This document shows, piece after piece, positions 1 through 7,674 of a DNA stretch of 46,508 nucleotides. The notes beneath the pieces were generated by a model, which was not told the DNA's origin, ran no database searches, and saw only the letters and a list, made by a program, of their open reading frames with translations. The stretch spans positions 1-46,508 of the forward strand of contig NZ_JADEXD010000037.1 in assembly GCF_015207285.1 (NCBI RefSeq), given 5' to 3'. Positions within the stretch are counted from its first letter, which is position 1. Each line of letters begins with the position of its first letter. The translations under genes were made by a program, and so were the position numbers. The stretch is from Tychonema sp. LEGE 07203 (GTDB lineage: Bacteria; Cyanobacteriota; Cyanobacteriia; Cyanobacteriales; Microcoleaceae).

Positions 1-398
1 GGGTGCAAGCGTCTGGGGGCGTGCTGTTGCAGGTGATGCCGAAGGCCGCAAGGGATGAAAAATTGGTGAAAACTCTAGAATCTAGAGTGGCTGCACTGTC
101 GGGTTTTACGCCGCTGCTAAGGTCGGGTAAAACGCTGCACCAGATTCTGGAAGAGTTGCTGGGTGATATGGGGCTGGAAATTTTTCCGGAAACTCAGATG
201 GTGCGCTTTCACTGTGGCTGTTCGTTCGATCGAGTTTTGGGAGCTCTGAAAATGTTGGGCGAAGCTGAACTCCAAGACATGATCGAAAAAGATGGCGGGG
301 CTGAGGCTACTTGTCATTTCTGCAACGAGGTTTACAAGGCTAGCAGCGATGAACTGGCTGAACTGATCGGGGATTTGCGATCGAACTCGGGTTCTTGA
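1..398 (+). CDS. hslO: Hsp33 redox chaperone, C-terminal part (partial at window edge)
   Basis: This is the C-terminal part of Hsp33, a cytosolic holdase chaperone switched on by oxidation. The reading frame is open to the left edge, so the N-terminal half lies outside the window. The four zinc-binding cysteines of the redox switch are visible as CGC within 'FHCGCSF' and, about 32 residues later, CHFC. The preceding helical part (LHQILEELLGDMGLEIF) fits the Hsp33 linker. The frame ends at TGA 396-398. Identification rests on the CxC...CxxC spacing and the surrounding family sequence. Nothing nearby points to an operon; the next gene starts about 600 bp downstream. Confidence 0.93.
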   Translation, partial: VQASGGVLLQVMPKAARDEKLVKTLESRVAALSGFTPLLRSGKTLHQILEELLGDMGLEIFPETQMVRFHCGCSFDRVLGALKMLGEAELQDMIEKDGGAEATCHFCNEVYKASSDELAELIGDLRSNSGS

Positions 399-1003
399 GA
401 CGATAATGTGTAATTGGTTCCCTTGAATGCGAGTTGCGGAGCGAGGCCTTGACCAATTGCCAATTACACATTATCAATTATCTACGGGACTTACGCGACC
501 GCGATCGAGATTGAGAGTTTGTTTAACCCGGAGCGATGGCGCTCCACCAGAGGTTCTCGTACATCAAACTCGGTTTTGGCATCAGGGACTCACCCATCGC
601 CAAACTGGAATTTTTGTGGTGGGTTCAAAGGTTCTGGGACGCGCTAACCTGAAAAACCAGGAATGGCTCGAAAAGTTGGATGGAGCGGCTGGAAATCTCG
701 TCAAACATCGGGTTTTTCATCCCGCCCAAAACAGAATGCCGTGCCGCGTACTCCTATCGTTGCAAGCCCCAAATTTTAGAAGGCGGTTCTTGCTCCCAGA
801 TTCATCCGCAAAGCAAATCTCTGATTGTTCAATCTCAAATCTAAAATTGTACAGACGGCGCGCGCGTAAATCTGGGGTGATTGGAGTCAGCAGAAAGAAG
901 GCAAGTTGATAGGGTTGAGATGTAAAATTTATCAGGAAAATAGTAGCCCTCGCTGTTTTGAAATATTTAAGCCTTCCTGGTTGTTGTTTGTGGTAAGCAA
1001 TGT
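399..1003. other. Intergenic region without a convincing gene
   Basis: This 605-bp gap has a 160-codon open frame on the plus strand (427-909), but its translation is rich in Arg, Ser and Gln with no recognisable domain, and it begins inside an inverted repeat, so I do not call it. A single GGGACTTACGCG motif near 485-496 resembles the end of the small element at 21879-21966. No tRNA-like structure was seen. Confidence 0.5.
403..474. repeat. 15-bp inverted repeat downstream of hslO
   Basis: ATAATGTGTAATTGG at 403-417 is perfectly inverted as CCAATTACACATTAT at 460-474, with a 42-bp spacer. It starts 5 bp after the hslO stop. It could act as a long-loop transcription terminator or be the remnant of a small palindromic repeat. 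There is no clear T-run after it. Confidence 0.6.
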
Positions 1004-3073
1004 ATGAGTCAAGATCGCAAAACACCAGGCCGTTGGTCTGCATCAAAATCCTTCGATCCAAAAAAGGATACTTCCTCGCTGGTGCCAATTCCCGCTAGGA
1101 AAAACCGGGCTGAGCGACTCAAAGAGATCCGTGAGTTGGTGATTTCGGGAAAACAGCCGGGAGGGTATTTGGAACAGCGGCCCACAGAGTCTGGGGAAAA
1201 CTGGCAGTCTCCCGGAGAACACAGTCCGCTGTGGCGGAGGTGGTCGCAAAAGTGGCAGTTTTGGCTGGCGGTGAGTTTGATGCTGTCGGTAGGTATGGGG
1301 TTTGTGGCAATTTCGTCTTTGCTCAACCTGACAGCGCAGTCGAATTGCTCGAAGATTTTTTGGCCGACTGCTTCTGCTAACGATCGCTTTTTTTGCGCTC
1401 AAGAAGCAGCTAGCAAGCGGACGGTGGATGATTTGCTGCGCGCGATCGAATTAGTTAATGCTTTGCCGTCAGATCACCCGCTGCGACCGAGAATTAACGG
1501 TCAAATCGATCGGTGGTCCCAGGATATTCTTAGGTTGGGAAATGCTAGGTTTCAAGAAGGGAAACTCGATGAGGCGATCGCGATCGCTCGCAAGGTTCCT
1601 CGAAACGTTCCCGCTTACGCGACGGTGGAAAAGCAGATTGAACAGTGGCAGTCGATCTGGAACGATGCAGAGAAAATTTACCGCACTGCGGTAGATTTCT
1701 TGCGTCAGGAAGAGTGGACTAAGGCTTTCAGCGAAGCTACTCTGCTGTTGGATACGGGAAATACTTTCTGGGAATCGGCTAAGTATGAGGAACTGACTAA
1801 GGCAATTGAGACGACCAAGACAGAGGGCAACAAGTTGACAAAAGCCCGAAACACAGCCTCGGAGGGAGGGCTGGAGAATTTGGTGACGGCAATTAAGCTG
1901 GCTCAGGGAGTCGATCGAAGCAGTTATTTGTATCAAGCTGCTAATAAGCTGATCGCGGAATTTAGCAATAAAATTATGGCGATCGCCCAAAAACGCTTGC
2001 AGGCAGGGGATTGGCAGGAGGCGGTCGCGATCGCTTCCAAGATTCCAGAGTCGGCAAATTTAAACGAACAAGTTCAGGATTTTAACCAGTTGGCGAGCGG
2101 TACGGCTCAGGCTTTGACTGGTTCTGTTGAGGGTTTGTCTAAGGCGATCGAAATCGTTACAAAGTTGAAGGAGGGTCGCCCTTTATACAAACAAGGTCAA
2201 GATTTGGTCGGCCGCTGGCAGCAAGAAATGGCTGATGTCAAAACTTTGGATGCCGCAAGCAGGCTGGCGGCGCCGGGAGGGGTAAATGATTTGAGGGCTG
2301 CGATCGCGCAATTGCAAACAGTCCCCCAATCAAATCCCCGCTCTCAGGAAGCTCTCCGTGAAATTGCTCGCTTGAGCCGTCAAATCGAGCTGTTGGAAGA
2401 CAGTCCGTACCTGCAAAGAGCTAACGATTTGGCCGTCGCGGGCGATCCGAATTCTCTGGAGGCCGCCGTGGCTCAAGCTTCTCGGATTTCTAGAGGTAGG
2501 GCGCTTTACGGGGAAGCTCAAACCAAAATACAAGCTTGGATCGAGAGAAGACAGCGCCTTCAAGACCAACCGTTTTTGGATAGAGCTCAGCAGCTAGCGG
2601 CTGGGGGCAATTTGGGCGAGGCAATTGAGATGGCCCGCCGGATTCGATCGGGAAGGGTGCTTTATGAGGAAGCTCGATCGAACATTCGGACTTGGGAGGC
2701 TCAATTTCAGGGCGAGCAAGGTTTGCAAAACGCCCGTACCGCAGCCAGAGCCGGGACTGCAGAGGCTCTGGAAAGGGCTATTACCCTGGCTCTTGAGGTG
2801 CCGGAGTCGAGTTCGCTCCGGTGGCAGGCGAGTGAGGCGATTGATGAGTGGAGCCAGCGGATTTTGGCGCTTGGTGTGGAACAGTCGTCGTCGGATCTGG
2901 CTGGGGCGATCGCCACTTTGAAGAAAATTCCCTCGGGAGCTAGGGCTTTCGAGCAAGCTCGATCGCAAATCAAAGTTTGGGAGGAGTTGCTGAATCCTCC
3001 GGCTGCTGAATCTCCGTCTCCGGCTCCCGAACTACCGGAAACCGAGCCTCCGAGCAGCCCTCCGAGTCCCTAG
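1004..3073 (+). CDS. Membrane-anchored helical-repeat protein of unknown function
   Basis: The 689-residue protein has a basic cytoplasmic N-terminus (about 1-85), a single membrane segment (about 86-107, FWLAVSLMLSVGMGFVAISS), then roughly nine degenerate helical repeats of 60-70 residues, and a Pro/Ser-rich tail (about 660-689). The repeats share the pattern 'L-x-x-A-I-x-x-A-x-x-I-P ... Y-x-x-A-x-x-x-I-x-x-W'; clear examples are LDEAIAIARKVP, LEAAVAQASRIS, LGEAIEMARRIR and LAGAIATLKKIP. This resembles TPR-like scaffolds, so a protein-binding role at the membrane is plausible, but no catalytic motif is present and I do not recognise a named family. The ATG at 1004 is chosen because the frame upstream lacks a better start. 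It seems to be a single-gene unit. Confidence 0.85.
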   Translation: MSQDRKTPGRWSASKSFDPKKDTSSLVPIPARKNRAERLKEIRELVISGKQPGGYLEQRPTESGENWQSPGEHSPLWRRWSQKWQFWLAVSLMLSVGMGFVAISSLLNLTAQSNCSKIFWPTASANDRFFCAQEAASKRTVDDLLRAIELVNALPSDHPLRPRINGQIDRWSQDILRLGNARFQEGKLDEAIAIARKVPRNVPAYATVEKQIEQWQSIWNDAEKIYRTAVDFLRQEEWTKAFSEATLLLDTGNTFWESAKYEELTKAIETTKTEGNKLTKARNTASEGGLENLVTAIKLAQGVDRSSYLYQAANKLIAEFSNKIMAIAQKRLQAGDWQEAVAIASKIPESANLNEQVQDFNQLASGTAQALTGSVEGLSKAIEIVTKLKEGRPLYKQGQDLVGRWQQEMADVKTLDAASRLAAPGGVNDLRAAIAQLQTVPQSNPRSQEALREIARLSRQIELLEDSPYLQRANDLAVAGDPNSLEAAVAQASRISRGRALYGEAQTKIQAWIERRQRLQDQPFLDRAQQLAAGGNLGEAIEMARRIRSGRVLYEEARSNIRTWEAQFQGEQGLQNARTAARAGTAEALERAITLALEVPESSSLRWQASEAIDEWSQRILALGVEQSSSDLAGAIATLKKIPSGARAFEQARSQIKVWEELLNPPAAESPSPAPELPETEPPSSPPSP

Positions 3074-3390
3074 GTCGATCGACCTGTAAGGCGGGTTTAC
3101 AAATCATCTTCTCGTAGCAAACCCCAATTAAATCAACCCGCCCTCACGAAACAATCGAACTTAGAGAATATTTACTTTAGCGAACCGCCAAGACGCAGTA
3201 TGCAAAGCGGCGCGTTAGCGCTCTTGTCGCGGAGCAAAAAAAGAAAGACAACAAAAACAACAGAAAGCGAGCATCCCGATGAGTGTAAACGGGGTTTTTG
3301 TTTGAGCGCGATCGGGACAATAGCGATCGCTACACAGCATTTTTAAATCGATTGAGGTACAGCTTAGAAATTACCTTTTTTCCCAGCATT

Positions 3391-3505
3391 AATATCAAAT
3401 CCGTTGCATCGTCAGGTGATTGAACCGGCGCTATAACACAGAGAGATCCCAGAGAGATACCAGAGAAATGAATACAGGACGATGAAGAGAGGAATTGATC
3501 TAATA
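3391..3505 (+). repeat. Interspersed repeat of about 110 bp, copy 1
   Basis: It begins ATATCAAATCCGTTGCATCG and ends with ATGAAGAGAGGAATTGAT. The same ends and the central 'ACACAGAG' block recur at 7740-7848 (inverted), 37391-37499 and 44259-44369. No coding potential is conserved. It looks like a non-autonomous interspersed element. Confidence 0.75.
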
Positions 3506-3580
3506 TCGTTTCCAGTTGCATCAAAATAATAAAATCAAGTCAACATTTAAAACTCAACTATTCAGTTTTTTGACCCGCCT

Positions 3581-3609
3581 GTCAACAGTCAACAGTCAAC
3601 AGTCAACAT
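3581..3609. repeat. Heptamer tandem repeat (GTCAACA)
   Basis: About four tandem GTCAACA units, of the short tandemly repeated type known from filamentous cyanobacteria. It lies about 57 bp beyond the stop codon of the minus-strand TspO gene. Confidence 0.85.
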
Positions 3610-3665
3610 TTCTGCGTCCGAAACAAAATTAATTTTTCCCCAATTACCCTTGATTTTTAGCTCGG

Positions 3666-4142
3666 TTAAACATCCGCCGGATTCAGGTGCATCATCGCCC
3701 AAGTCGTGTAAGTGCCGATCGGACTCCAGAGTATGTAAGGTAGCAATAACAGGGCCGCAGGCTGCGAAACTTGCAACACGCTTAAAGCTAGTATTACACT
3801 TAAAATAGCGCCCGTTCCGCCGATGATTGTGCCGACTTTTAGGCTCTTAAGTTTGCACATCACAGAAGTATAAGATATCGTTACTATTTCTAAAAGCAGG
3901 TATAAACCCATTCTCAGCCAAGTCTCCTGAGTTCCCGGTTCTTTTTCCCAAACAATCACTGCAGACCAAGCTGCACAAATAAAAATTACTGTCCAAATGA
4001 TGGGAATTGCTTTTTCAAATACTAGCCATCTCGGACGCTGCAAGCGGTTGAACCACTGGATGTCGCTGGGCGAGAGCAAGTTAGCCAAAAGTGCTACTAC
4101 AAAGGCGACACCGCCAATTACCATCCAGGATTTAATCATCAT
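3666..4142 (-). CDS. tspO: TspO/MBR family tryptophan-rich membrane protein
   Basis: The 158-residue protein has the five closely packed membrane helices of the TspO/MBR (peripheral benzodiazepine receptor) family. Early residues 'WFNRLQRPRWLVFEKAIPIIWTVIF' match the family loop where aromatics precede helix 2. The C-terminal 'LLLPYILWSPIGTYTTWAMMHLNP' matches the conserved signature ending in LNP. Family members bind tetrapyrroles and affect stress responses; the ligand here is not shown by the sequence. It starts with two Met codons (4142 and 4139) and either could be used. No gene is close enough on the same strand to form an operon. Confidence 0.9.
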   Translation of the reverse strand: MMIKSWMVIGGVAFVVALLANLLSPSDIQWFNRLQRPRWLVFEKAIPIIWTVIFICAAWSAVIVWEKEPGTQETWLRMGLYLLLEIVTISYTSVMCKLKSLKVGTIIGGTGAILSVILALSVLQVSQPAALLLLPYILWSPIGTYTTWAMMHLNPADV

Positions 4143-4663
4143 CTTTATCGATTGGGTGACGTTGACGGGTTCTATAGCGATCCGTCAGGAATTGTGTAAA
4201 TATGTAGCGATAGTGTCCCCGTGCCTACCTCCGATCGATCGGGGATATTGGGGGATATTCGCGATCTCGATAGCTACCCTTCGGGAACACTTCGCGAACG
4301 CACGAGCGCGAGAACAAGAACTCTACATATTTGTACAACTGATGCCAGGATTGCTATATTAAGCAGATATTTTAGGTAAATCAAGCGATAAATACATCTC
4401 TCTCCAGTCTGAAATTTATAACGCGAACGTAAATTATACTTATACCAATGAAATAAAGTAGCGCTAGATATTACCCCCCCAACCCCCCTCCCGCGGGGGG
4501 GCTAAGACTTCATCCACAGCACATATGAAAGAAAAATGGTATTATTTAAAACAGCAAATTTATTGCCTTCACAGTCCTGTCCTAAATCGAGAAGCGGCAT
4601 TGTGTAGGGTGCGCGGGCGCACCTTAGCGCTATAAGTAGCCCTTCACCTTGCAACTAAACCGG
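4143..4663. other. Intergenic region with GC-rich hairpins
   Basis: No gene is supported. An open frame over 3997-4362 is mostly antisense to tspO. The gap contains a C-run/G-run hairpin near 4473-4501 and a GGTGCGC/GCGCACC hairpin at 4608-4623. Both are types often repeated in cyanobacterial intergenic DNA. Confidence 0.5.
4608..4623. repeat. GGTGCGC-GCGCACC hairpin, copy 1
   Basis: A perfect 7-bp inverted repeat with a GG loop, framed by GTAG and TTA. A close copy with loop TGG occurs at 14666-14682 in the same frame of flanking bases, so it is a small dispersed palindrome. It lies about 40 bp beyond the stop of the minus-strand gene ending at 4664 and might serve as its terminator. Confidence 0.7.
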
Positions 4664-5245
4664 CTAGCCGAGCCGGTGATGCTGTTCTAACTCTAAACTA
4701 GAGTCATCATCTTTTCTAGGAACTAAAAGCGTATTTTCGCTGCTCGGTTGCAACGCGGCTTTAATTACTTGAAGAAAACGATTAGGCTTTTTCGTTTGAC
4801 CGTTGAGAGCGCGGCGGTCTTTTACTTTTTGAGAAAGGTGTCGCATCACTGATAAATCTAGTTCATCAATGAAATGGTCTGCTATACGTTCTCCCATTAA
4901 ATCAACAGCTTCAGAATACTGATCTTTCAGCGTTTCTATGGCATCGTATGCTTCGTCAGCAACTTGACTAGCTACTGTTTTATTTTGGTGGACTGATGTC
5001 TGGGAATTGCTGCGGCGCCGATCTAAAAGACTTTTATATTCAGCAATGCTCATTCCTAAATTGTAAATGTGGTGGTGAGCGTGATCGATCAAATCTACTT
5101 CACTGGGATAGAAGAAGCCGCGAGTGCTGTTGATGCCGTGAACTTTTGCCCAACCCCGCAGAATAGTCTCATCTTGCAGTTGGTATCGCTCCAACATTTG
5201 AGCTATGTTCAGCTCTACTTCTGGTGTAATTTTGAAATCGCTCAT
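4664..5245 (-). CDS. Conserved hypothetical protein, 193 aa
   Basis: I do not recognise a named family. The start at 5245 (MSDFKITPEVE) is preferred over the longer frame beginning at 5401 because GAGGA lies 7 bases upstream of it and the extra 52 residues look non-coding. The N-terminal third (about 1-70) is helical, with 'LQDETILRGWAKVHGI' and 'SEVDLIDHAHHHIYNLGMSIAEYKSLL', which loosely recalls MerR-like DNA-binding folds. The middle has a Ser/Gln-rich linker, and the rest is charged helix that could form a coiled coil. It is divergent from the FmdB-like gene, with an inverted repeat between them. No membrane segment or signal peptide was seen. Confidence 0.75.
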   Translation of the reverse strand: MSDFKITPEVELNIAQMLERYQLQDETILRGWAKVHGINSTRGFFYPSEVDLIDHAHHHIYNLGMSIAEYKSLLDRRRSNSQTSVHQNKTVASQVADEAYDAIETLKDQYSEAVDLMGERIADHFIDELDLSVMRHLSQKVKDRRALNGQTKKPNRFLQVIKAALQPSSENTLLVPRKDDDSSLELEQHHRLG

Positions 5246-5487
5246 CGGTAAATCCTCGCTGGTGAGTAAATGAATAAACTTGAAATCTAGAATTTGTGAT
5301 TGGGGTGCAATTTGAAAATGACGATAAATCCTTAACTGACGGCATTCAGGAAAGTCTAGCGGGCATTTGCTAGCCGTCGGTTGAGCGATCGCGCGAGACA
5401 ATTTTAGGGTAGCGCAGTTTGGGGCTTGGTCTCGATCGCATTTGGGAGCAACTGCACGGGGTTAATTATATAGCTGATTTAGTGTTT

Positions 5488-5524
5488 CACCAACCGTTAA
5501 AAATAGTAAATTTTACGGTTGGTG
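5488..5524. promoter_or_regulatory. Inverted repeat in divergent promoter region (possible operator)
   Basis: CACCAACCGT (5488-5497) is perfectly inverted as ACGGTTGGTG (5515-5524), with an AT-rich centre that extends the symmetry (AAAA/TTTT). It sits just upstream of the promoter-like TATAAT at 5549-5554 and between two divergent genes. A dimeric regulator could bind here; a hairpin terminator is less likely because there is no T-run beside it. Confidence 0.5.
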
Positions 5525-5548
5525 CCTCAACAGTTAGTAAGATCGAGT

Positions 5549-5554
5549 TATAAT
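5549..5554 (+). promoter_or_regulatory. Candidate -10 box for the FmdB-like gene
   Basis: A perfect TATAAT lies 55 bp before the chosen ATG at 5610. The expected -35 position has no good TTGACA match, so an activator may be needed, or this is a chance match in AT-rich DNA. Confidence 0.4.
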
Positions 5555-5609
5555 AGTCTCAACAACTGTGCAATTAATAATTTTAGTAGTTGCAAACGAG
5601 ATTCTTAGT

Positions 5610-5924
5610 ATGCCTGTATACGATTATTTTTGTCCCAAAAACAACCAACAGTTAGAAGTTTCGCACAGCATGAACCTGGAAGTTTCGACTTGGGGTCAAC
5701 TGTGCGAGCTGGCTAAATGCGAACCCGGGGACACCCCCGCAGATGCTCCGGTGCGCCGTTTGCTGAGCGCTCCGAGGTTGATGAAGCCGACATCCGACAC
5801 CGATTATAAAAATTCGGGTTTCAGCAAGTACGTGAAGCGGGATGAAGGAGTTTATGAAAATGTCACCGCTAAGGATGGTGAAAGCCGTATTGTCAATCGA
5901 GAAGGCAAGCCGCTTAAAGACTGA
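5610..5924 (+). CDS. FmdB-like zinc-ribbon family protein
   Basis: The protein is 104 residues long when started at 5610, where MPVYDYFCPKN gives the family's usual beginning (MPxYxYxC). The 14 extra residues of the longer frame from 5568 are poor and overlap the likely transcription start region. The N-terminal 'YDYFCPKNNQQLEVSHSM' corresponds to FmdB/regulatory zinc-ribbon proteins, but the second cysteine pair is not arranged as usual: only Cys36 and Cys41 ('LCELAKCEPGD') are available. Zinc binding is therefore uncertain. The C-terminus carries a conserved 'SGFSKYVKRDEGVYENVT' segment. Its function is unknown. Confidence 0.78.
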   Translation: MPVYDYFCPKNNQQLEVSHSMNLEVSTWGQLCELAKCEPGDTPADAPVRRLLSAPRLMKPTSDTDYKNSGFSKYVKRDEGVYENVTAKDGESRIVNREGKPLKD

Positions 5925-6068
5925 TCGTCCAGATCGAGTTGGCAGTGAGGACTTGAGTCCTCTCAGATAGGTTTGTAGGGAAGACTTGGGTCTTTTGTTG
6001 ATTTTTAGGTCGAGCTAAATTCCTGATAGCAAACTTGTTAGGCTGCGGGCAATTAAACGCAGATCGTA
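5925..6068. other. Short palindromes downstream of the FmdB-like gene
   Basis: GAGGACTTGAGTCCTC (5947-5962) and AAGACTTGGGTCTT (5981-5994) are two related self-complementary hairpins in tandem. The second is followed by a short T-run and could terminate the FmdB-like transcript. Confidence 0.5.
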
Positions 6069-6234
6069 TTATTTACCACCAAACCAATCATTCATTTTTT
6101 GTTTGGTTTGTGCTTGAGTTTCACCATTGATGTATACTGAAACAGTTGCGATCGCAGCCAGCAATAGTCCCAAATCGTCTGTAAATCCGATGCCGACTAA
6201 TATATCGGGGATGGTATCGACAGGAGATATAAAA
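6069..6234 (-). pseudogene. DUF1232 (YkvA-like) membrane protein, 5' end lost at an inserted element
   Basis: On the minus strand, codons from the element boundary to TAA (6069-6071) read YFISPVDTIPDILVGIGF, then TDDLGLLLAAIATVSVYI, and end KMNDWFGGK. This is the conserved core and C-terminus of DUF1232 proteins, which normally have the hydrophobic N-terminus and first helix before 'SPxDxIPD'. Here the frame meets an in-frame TAG inside the small TA-flanked element at 6235-6391, and no start codon is available. Beyond the element (6392-6480) I could not find the missing N-terminus. The gene therefore looks broken by insertion followed by loss of its 5' part. Confidence 0.75.
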
Positions 6235-6391
6235 TAGACCTATTGCAAAAAAAATCTATGTTACAACTAAAGGTTTTGAATTTTAGGCTCCAGAGCTAAC
6301 TCATAATTGTAAAGTGCCGATCTAACCGGCAATCTACTCTACTCAAGCCAAACCCTTAATTGTAGCACAAAATTATTTTGCAATAGGTCTA
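6235..6391. mobile_element. MITE-like element with TAGACCTATTGCAAAA ends, copy 1
   Basis: Perfect 17-bp terminal inverted repeats (6234-6250 and 6376-6392, ATAGACCTATTGCAAAA) enclose about 125 bp of AT-rich non-coding DNA. The ends start with TA, as expected for IS630/mariner-type target duplications. The element interrupts the DUF1232 gene. A second element with nearly the same ends, but different internal sequence, lies at 41991-42114. No transposase is present, so mobility would depend on one elsewhere. Confidence 0.8.
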
Positions 6392-6669
6392 TTGTAGATT
6401 CAGGGCGGGCTGGACACCCCACTCATTGTTTGATTTTTTTTGACATAGAATTTAAATGTCGCAACAGCTTAATTCGGCATTAGAACCAATAAATAACAAA
6501 TAACTAATGGCGTTGCTGAATACAAATATGAATTCAAGATTTCCCAATTGCGATCGGTCAAGTATGGTGAGCTTTGTAACATCAAGCAAAAAGTTGATTC
6601 ATGCGCCAGAATCAGCAAGGCCTAACTAATAACAACCAACTGCCAAGAACCAACTGCCAACTAACTAAT
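6392..6669. other. Intergenic region
   Basis: AT-rich with no recognised gene. The last 40 bases before the ATG at 6670 are CAACTGCC/AACTAACT-type heptamer-like repeats, so the 23 codons ahead of that ATG in the longer frame are repeat-derived. Confidence 0.5.
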
Positions 6670-7338
6670 ATGCGTTTACCTTTACCCCAATTTGCTACAA
6701 AAGAGCGCCATCCCGATCGCATTGCTGAGGTAATCGAGACGGCAACTTCGGAATTTATGGCTCAATGTTTGGAACCGGATGACTTGAGTTTTCCGGTGAT
6801 GCCGCCTTTTGGAAGTTGGGTGAAGGCCCAGGATGAAGAGTCAAAAAATCAAATCTACGGTGTGGTTTATTACGCGACGACTAGCCCGATCGACTCGGTG
6901 CACAGAGCTCGCGCTTTGGGTTTGTCGCTGGAGGAGTTGCGGGAAGAACAACCGCAGATTTTTGCGATGCTCAAAACCGAGTTTCGAGTGGCGATTGTGG
7001 GGTTTGAGACTGCGCCGGAAAAGTTCAACGGTAACGGCCCGTCGAGGGGTAAAATTTATCAGTATTTGCCGCCGCGCCCGCCGCAAATTCACCAGGCGGT
7101 TTATTGTTGCGAACCGGATGAGGTGATTGATTTTACGGTGCAGTTGGATTTTTTGAGGACGCTGCTGGGGGTGACTAATGCGCCGGTGGATGCCCTGGCG
7201 GCGGCGACGATTCGGGAGATTTATCAGTTGCGGATGCGCGATCGAGCTTGGTTGGTAGAAGCGGGCAGGAATTTGAGTGTTTTGTTGAAGGATGATTACG
7301 ATCGGTTGAGAGTGATTTTGAGTCAGATTCATCCGTAG
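6670..7338 (+). CDS. HAS-barrel-like conserved cyanobacterial protein
   Basis: The protein is 222 residues long with the start at 6670 (MRLPLPQFATKERHPDRIAEV); the longer frame from 6601 would add residues encoded by repeat DNA. Residues about 10-110 ('DRIAEVIETATSEFMAQC', 'FGSWVKAQ', 'IYGVVYYATTSPID') look like the small beta-barrel (HAS barrel) that precedes HerA-type ATPases, but no Walker motif is present, so it is not a complete helicase. The C-terminal third is helical ('LRTLLGVTNAPVDALAAATIREIYQLRMRDRAWLVEAG'). It is 36 bp upstream of a Rieske protein gene on the same strand and probably co-transcribed with it. The role is unknown; the domain assignment is moderate. Confidence 0.78.
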   Translation: MRLPLPQFATKERHPDRIAEVIETATSEFMAQCLEPDDLSFPVMPPFGSWVKAQDEESKNQIYGVVYYATTSPIDSVHRARALGLSLEELREEQPQIFAMLKTEFRVAIVGFETAPEKFNGNGPSRGKIYQYLPPRPPQIHQAVYCCEPDEVIDFTVQLDFLRTLLGVTNAPVDALAAATIREIYQLRMRDRAWLVEAGRNLSVLLKDDYDRLRVILSQIHP

Positions 7339-7374
7339 AATAGGGGATAAGTAAATAGAAAAGTATAATTTTTT

Positions 7375-7674
7375 ATGTGGGTAGAGATCGCAGCGCTAAA
7401 TCAAGTTCCCGAATCGGGTGTGTTGAAGGTAAAAGTTGAGGATATTTCGCTGATTTTGAATCGCCAAGGTGCAAATATCACTTGTTACCGCAATGCTTGC
7501 ACGCATTTAGAATATCCGATCGATATGGGGAAGGTTGATAACGGCATCATTACCTGTCCCTTTCACAAATTTAGGTTTAAGTTAGATACTGGTAAGTGTT
7601 TGAATTCACCGGATTCGCTGGAATCTTATCCGGTAAAAATTGAGGGCGAGATCGTTTTTGTCAATATCGATTAG
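7375..7674 (+). CDS. Small soluble Rieske [2Fe-2S] protein
   Basis: This 99-residue protein is a stand-alone Rieske domain. The cluster ligands are in place: Cys42-x-His44 ('ACTHLEYP') and Cys61-x-x-His64 ('CPFHKFRF'). There is no signal peptide or membrane anchor and no attached oxygenase domain, so it is likely a Rieske-type ferredoxin passing electrons to an oxygenase or acting as a small subunit. It follows the HAS-barrel-like gene by 36 bp, which suggests an operon, but the partner enzyme cannot be named from this window. Confidence 0.9.
   Translation: MWVEIAALNQVPESGVLKVKVEDISLILNRQGANITCYRNACTHLEYPIDMGKVDNGIITCPFHKFRFKLDTGKCLNSPDSLESYPVKIEGEIVFVNID

Larger units (their letters stand above)
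3074..3665. other. Intergenic region made of repeats
   Basis: No gene is seen in this gap. It holds one copy of a roughly 110-bp interspersed repeat (3391-3505), the beginning of a second partial copy (about 3503-3525, ATCGTTTCCAGTTGCATC), and a short GTCAACA tandem run (3581-3609) before the TspO stop codon. Confidence 0.6.

Noticed and set aside
427-909. 160-codon plus-strand open frame after hslO
   Set aside because: No recognisable domain, odd composition, and it begins inside an inverted repeat and passes a dispersed motif. Probably chance.
3997-4362. 121-codon plus-strand frame over the tspO start
   Set aside because: Mostly antisense to tspO and then intergenic repeat; no family match.
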